From: Bacillota bacterium
GTDB lineage: Bacteria > Bacillota > SHA-98 > UBA4971
Reading direction: 5' to 3'
DNA: 32,521 nt
Assembly: GCA_014360195.1 (NCBI GenBank)
Contig: JACIXY010000030.1
Coordinates: 1 to 32,521, forward strand
Shown: in pieces, positions 31,194 through 32,521 of the stretch
Layout: every line of letters starts with the position of its first letter
Numbering within the stretch: the first letter of the stretch is position 1
The notes under the pieces: generated by a model
Told to the model about the DNA's origin: nothing
Seen by the model: only the letters and a program-made list of their open reading frames with translations
Database searches by the model: none
Translations under genes and position numbers: made by a program

Positions 31194-31530
31194 AGCTCCA
31201 CCTCCGACATTAGTGTATCCCGGTCTATTCGGAGCATGTCAGGGTCTATCTGGAGCGAGCGCCTTCGCCCATCTTCATTGAAGTGCTTTGGCTGAACTTG
31301 CTGGAAAGCCCCTTCTTGAGGCTTGGCGAAAGAAATACATGGTCCTTGAGAAAATTTTTCTCGTCTGCCGCGGGTCACCGGCCCCAGCGCTCACGCATGC
31401 CCGCACATTGCGCGCTTCCTGTCGAATGTTGTCCTCTTTCCAACTGGCACCACACTTGCTAGCTCAAGAGACGAGTCCATGTCTCTTCGCGCGCCCACAG
31501 CCGCGTAGAGCCGGAAAGTGGAGGGGGATC
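31194..31530. other. Divergent intergenic region before flgB
   Basis: The 337-base gap between the divergent SASP-like gene and flgB. It holds an AT-rich palindrome, GAGAAAATTTTTCTC (31348-31362), and no recognisable sigma-D promoter (TAAA...GCCGATAA). No gene is supported. Confidence 0.5.
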
Positions 31531-31890
31531 ATGAAGGCCGTTCTTGGGGATCACACGCTTGTGGCGCTGTCGAAAGCCCTCGACGCGCTGTCGCTTCGAC
31601 ACGAGGTGATAGCGGACAACATCGCCAACGTCAACACGCCCGGATTCAAGGCCAGGCGCGTGCGGTTCGAGGAGCAGCTCAAAGCCGCCATTTCCCGTGG
31701 CGATCCCGCATCGTGCCGACCTGTGATCGAAGAGGACTCGCTCGAAGTGAGGTGCGACGGCAATAGTGTGGACATCGACCTCGAGATGGCGAGCCTTGCT
31801 GAAACCACCGTCGCGTACAGCGCTATTTCTCGCCTGGTGTCCGAACGGTTCAACCTACTTAAATATGTCATCAGCGAGGGGAGGCGGTGA
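31531..31890 (+). CDS. flgB: Flagellar basal-body rod protein FlgB
   Basis: A 119-residue FlgB, a subunit of the proximal rod of the flagellar basal body. The N-terminal motif SLRHEVIADNIANVNTPGFKARRVRFEEQL is the conserved flagellar rod signature, and the C-terminal helix (LAETTVAYSAISRLVSERFNLLKYVI) stacks in the rod. The ATG at 31531 has GGAGGGGG about 6 bases upstream. It starts the flgB-flgC order seen at the head of many Bacillota motility operons; flgC starts 3 bases after its stop. Confidence 0.93.
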   Translation: MKAVLGDHTLVALSKALDALSLRHEVIADNIANVNTPGFKARRVRFEEQLKAAISRGDPASCRPVIEEDSLEVRCDGNSVDIDLEMASLAETTVAYSAISRLVSERFNLLKYVISEGRR

Positions 31891-31893
31891 CAC

Positions 31894-32364
31894 ATGGGCA
31901 TATTCTCGTCCTTCAGGATAAGCGCCACCGGCCTTGCCGCTGAGCGCCTGAGAATGGATGTAATTGCCAACAACATTGCGAATATCAATACGACACGCAC
32001 GGAGGACGGGCGGCCATACAGAAGGCGCCAGGTGGTGTTCCAGGCGCTTACGGCTCGGACCGGTGGCGGTCGCGGGGGCGGAGACAGAAGCGGCACGGCT
32101 GGTGCAGGCTTGGGCGCCTCTGAAGCGCCCGGCCGGGGGGTCGCGGTCGCGGCCATAGTGGAGGACCCGTCGCCACCACGCATGGTATACGACCCTGGCC
32201 ACCCGGACGCAGACGCCCAGGGCTACGTGGCGATGCCCAACGTTGACGCCGTAAGGGAGCTCGTGGACATGATCTCGGCCGCGAGGGCCTACGAGGCGAA
32301 CGTCACCGCTCTCAACGCTGCGAAGACGATGGCCATGAGGGCGCTGGACATTGGTAGGGGATAG
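31894..32364 (+). CDS. flgC: Flagellar basal-body rod protein FlgC
   Basis: A 156-residue FlgC, another proximal-rod subunit. The N-terminal signature is ATGLAAERLRMDVIANNIANIN and the C-terminal segment MISAARAYEANVTALNAAKTM is typical. A Gly/Arg-rich insert (about residues 55-75) is longer than in most homologues. The ribosome site GGGGAGGCGG lies about 7 bases before the ATG at 31894. A repeat element follows 11 bases after the stop, where fliE would normally come. Confidence 0.93.
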   Translation: MGIFSSFRISATGLAAERLRMDVIANNIANINTTRTEDGRPYRRRQVVFQALTARTGGGRGGGDRSGTAGAGLGASEAPGRGVAVAAIVEDPSPPRMVYDPGHPDADAQGYVAMPNVDAVRELVDMISAARAYEANVTALNAAKTMAMRALDIGRG

Positions 32365-32375
32365 CACACAGGCGC

Positions 32376-32521
32376 TAAGTGAGGGTGCAGAAATGCTCCC
32401 GAGTTTTGGGAGGGGTTGCCGGTGATTGCACGAGGGGTGTCAAAATCCGGCTGCCTAGCCAGACGGGCCGGATTTTGGCGAAGCGCGCCCCGCTTGGGGC
32501 GCCGTCCCCGATTGCAACACC
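32376..32521. mobile_element. TA-flanked inverted-repeat element, long form, cut by window end
   Basis: Starts TAAGTGAGGGTGCAGAAATG and runs to the window edge. It matches the reverse strand of the 21543-21742 element almost base for base, with stem parts AAAATCCGGCTG and GGCCGGATTTT. It lies directly after flgC and may separate flgBC from the rest of the operon or simply be read through. Confidence 0.82.

Overview
The window comes from a GC-rich, endospore-forming Bacillota, probably a Clostridia- or Limnochordia-like lineage. Three alpha/beta-type small acid-soluble spore protein genes, spoVG, a dacF-type carboxypeptidase, glnR-glnA and the cluster ispE...spoVG...glmU-prs-ctc-pth all point that way. 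The flgB-flgC pair suggests a flagellated, or ancestrally flagellated, cell. Strong Shine-Dalgarno sites, many GTG and TTG starts and high GC are seen throughout. No species is claimed.

Layout. (1) 1-987: non-coding DNA with a 221-bp tandem repeat array full of TGGT...ACCA hairpins, then a run of GATC sites every 7 bp. (2) 988-5428, plus strand: PHP phosphatase, two SASPs with long tails, a small zinc ribbon protein and a CoA-disulfide reductase/rhodanese fusion. (3) 5536-10217, minus strand: sugar-binding protein, two permeases and a TreT-like trehalose synthase, with two LacI-type operators upstream. (4) 10660-14734: secreted amidase-domain protein, half-size EamA transporter, a 52-aa HTH protein, and glnR-glnA behind a textbook promoter and GlnR box. 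(5) 15011-19439: RDD protein, dacF, ispE, nucleotidyltransferase, spoVG. (6) 19440-24827: a repeat-rich block with tRNA-Gln, cca, an L,D-transpeptidase and an AbrB-like regulator, lying between spoVG and glmU, which are neighbours in Bacillus. (7) 24828-29109: glmU, prs, ctc/rplY, pth and ylbF-like. (8) 29214-32364: cstA, a convergent SASP, flgB and flgC.

How the genes work together. GlmU, Prs, IspE and Pth are housekeeping enzymes for cell-wall precursors, nucleotides, isoprenoids and translation. DacF and the L,D-transpeptidase act on peptidoglycan. SpoVG and the SASPs serve sporulation. The sugar cluster probably takes up trehalose, maltose or related glucosides and links uptake to TreT; no transport ATPase is encoded beside it. 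GlnR probably controls its own operon through the box overlapping the start of its transcript.

The most unusual content is repetitive. One family of small elements has TAAGTGAGGG/CCCTCACTTA ends and inserts at TA (14764, 21543, 27241, 32376, plus a diverged copy near 21850); one copy starts in the prs stop codon. A second system is the hairpin array at 1-660, in which the paired bases covary between units. A region at 22487-22694 carries the same arm motifs folded as a possible three-way junction.
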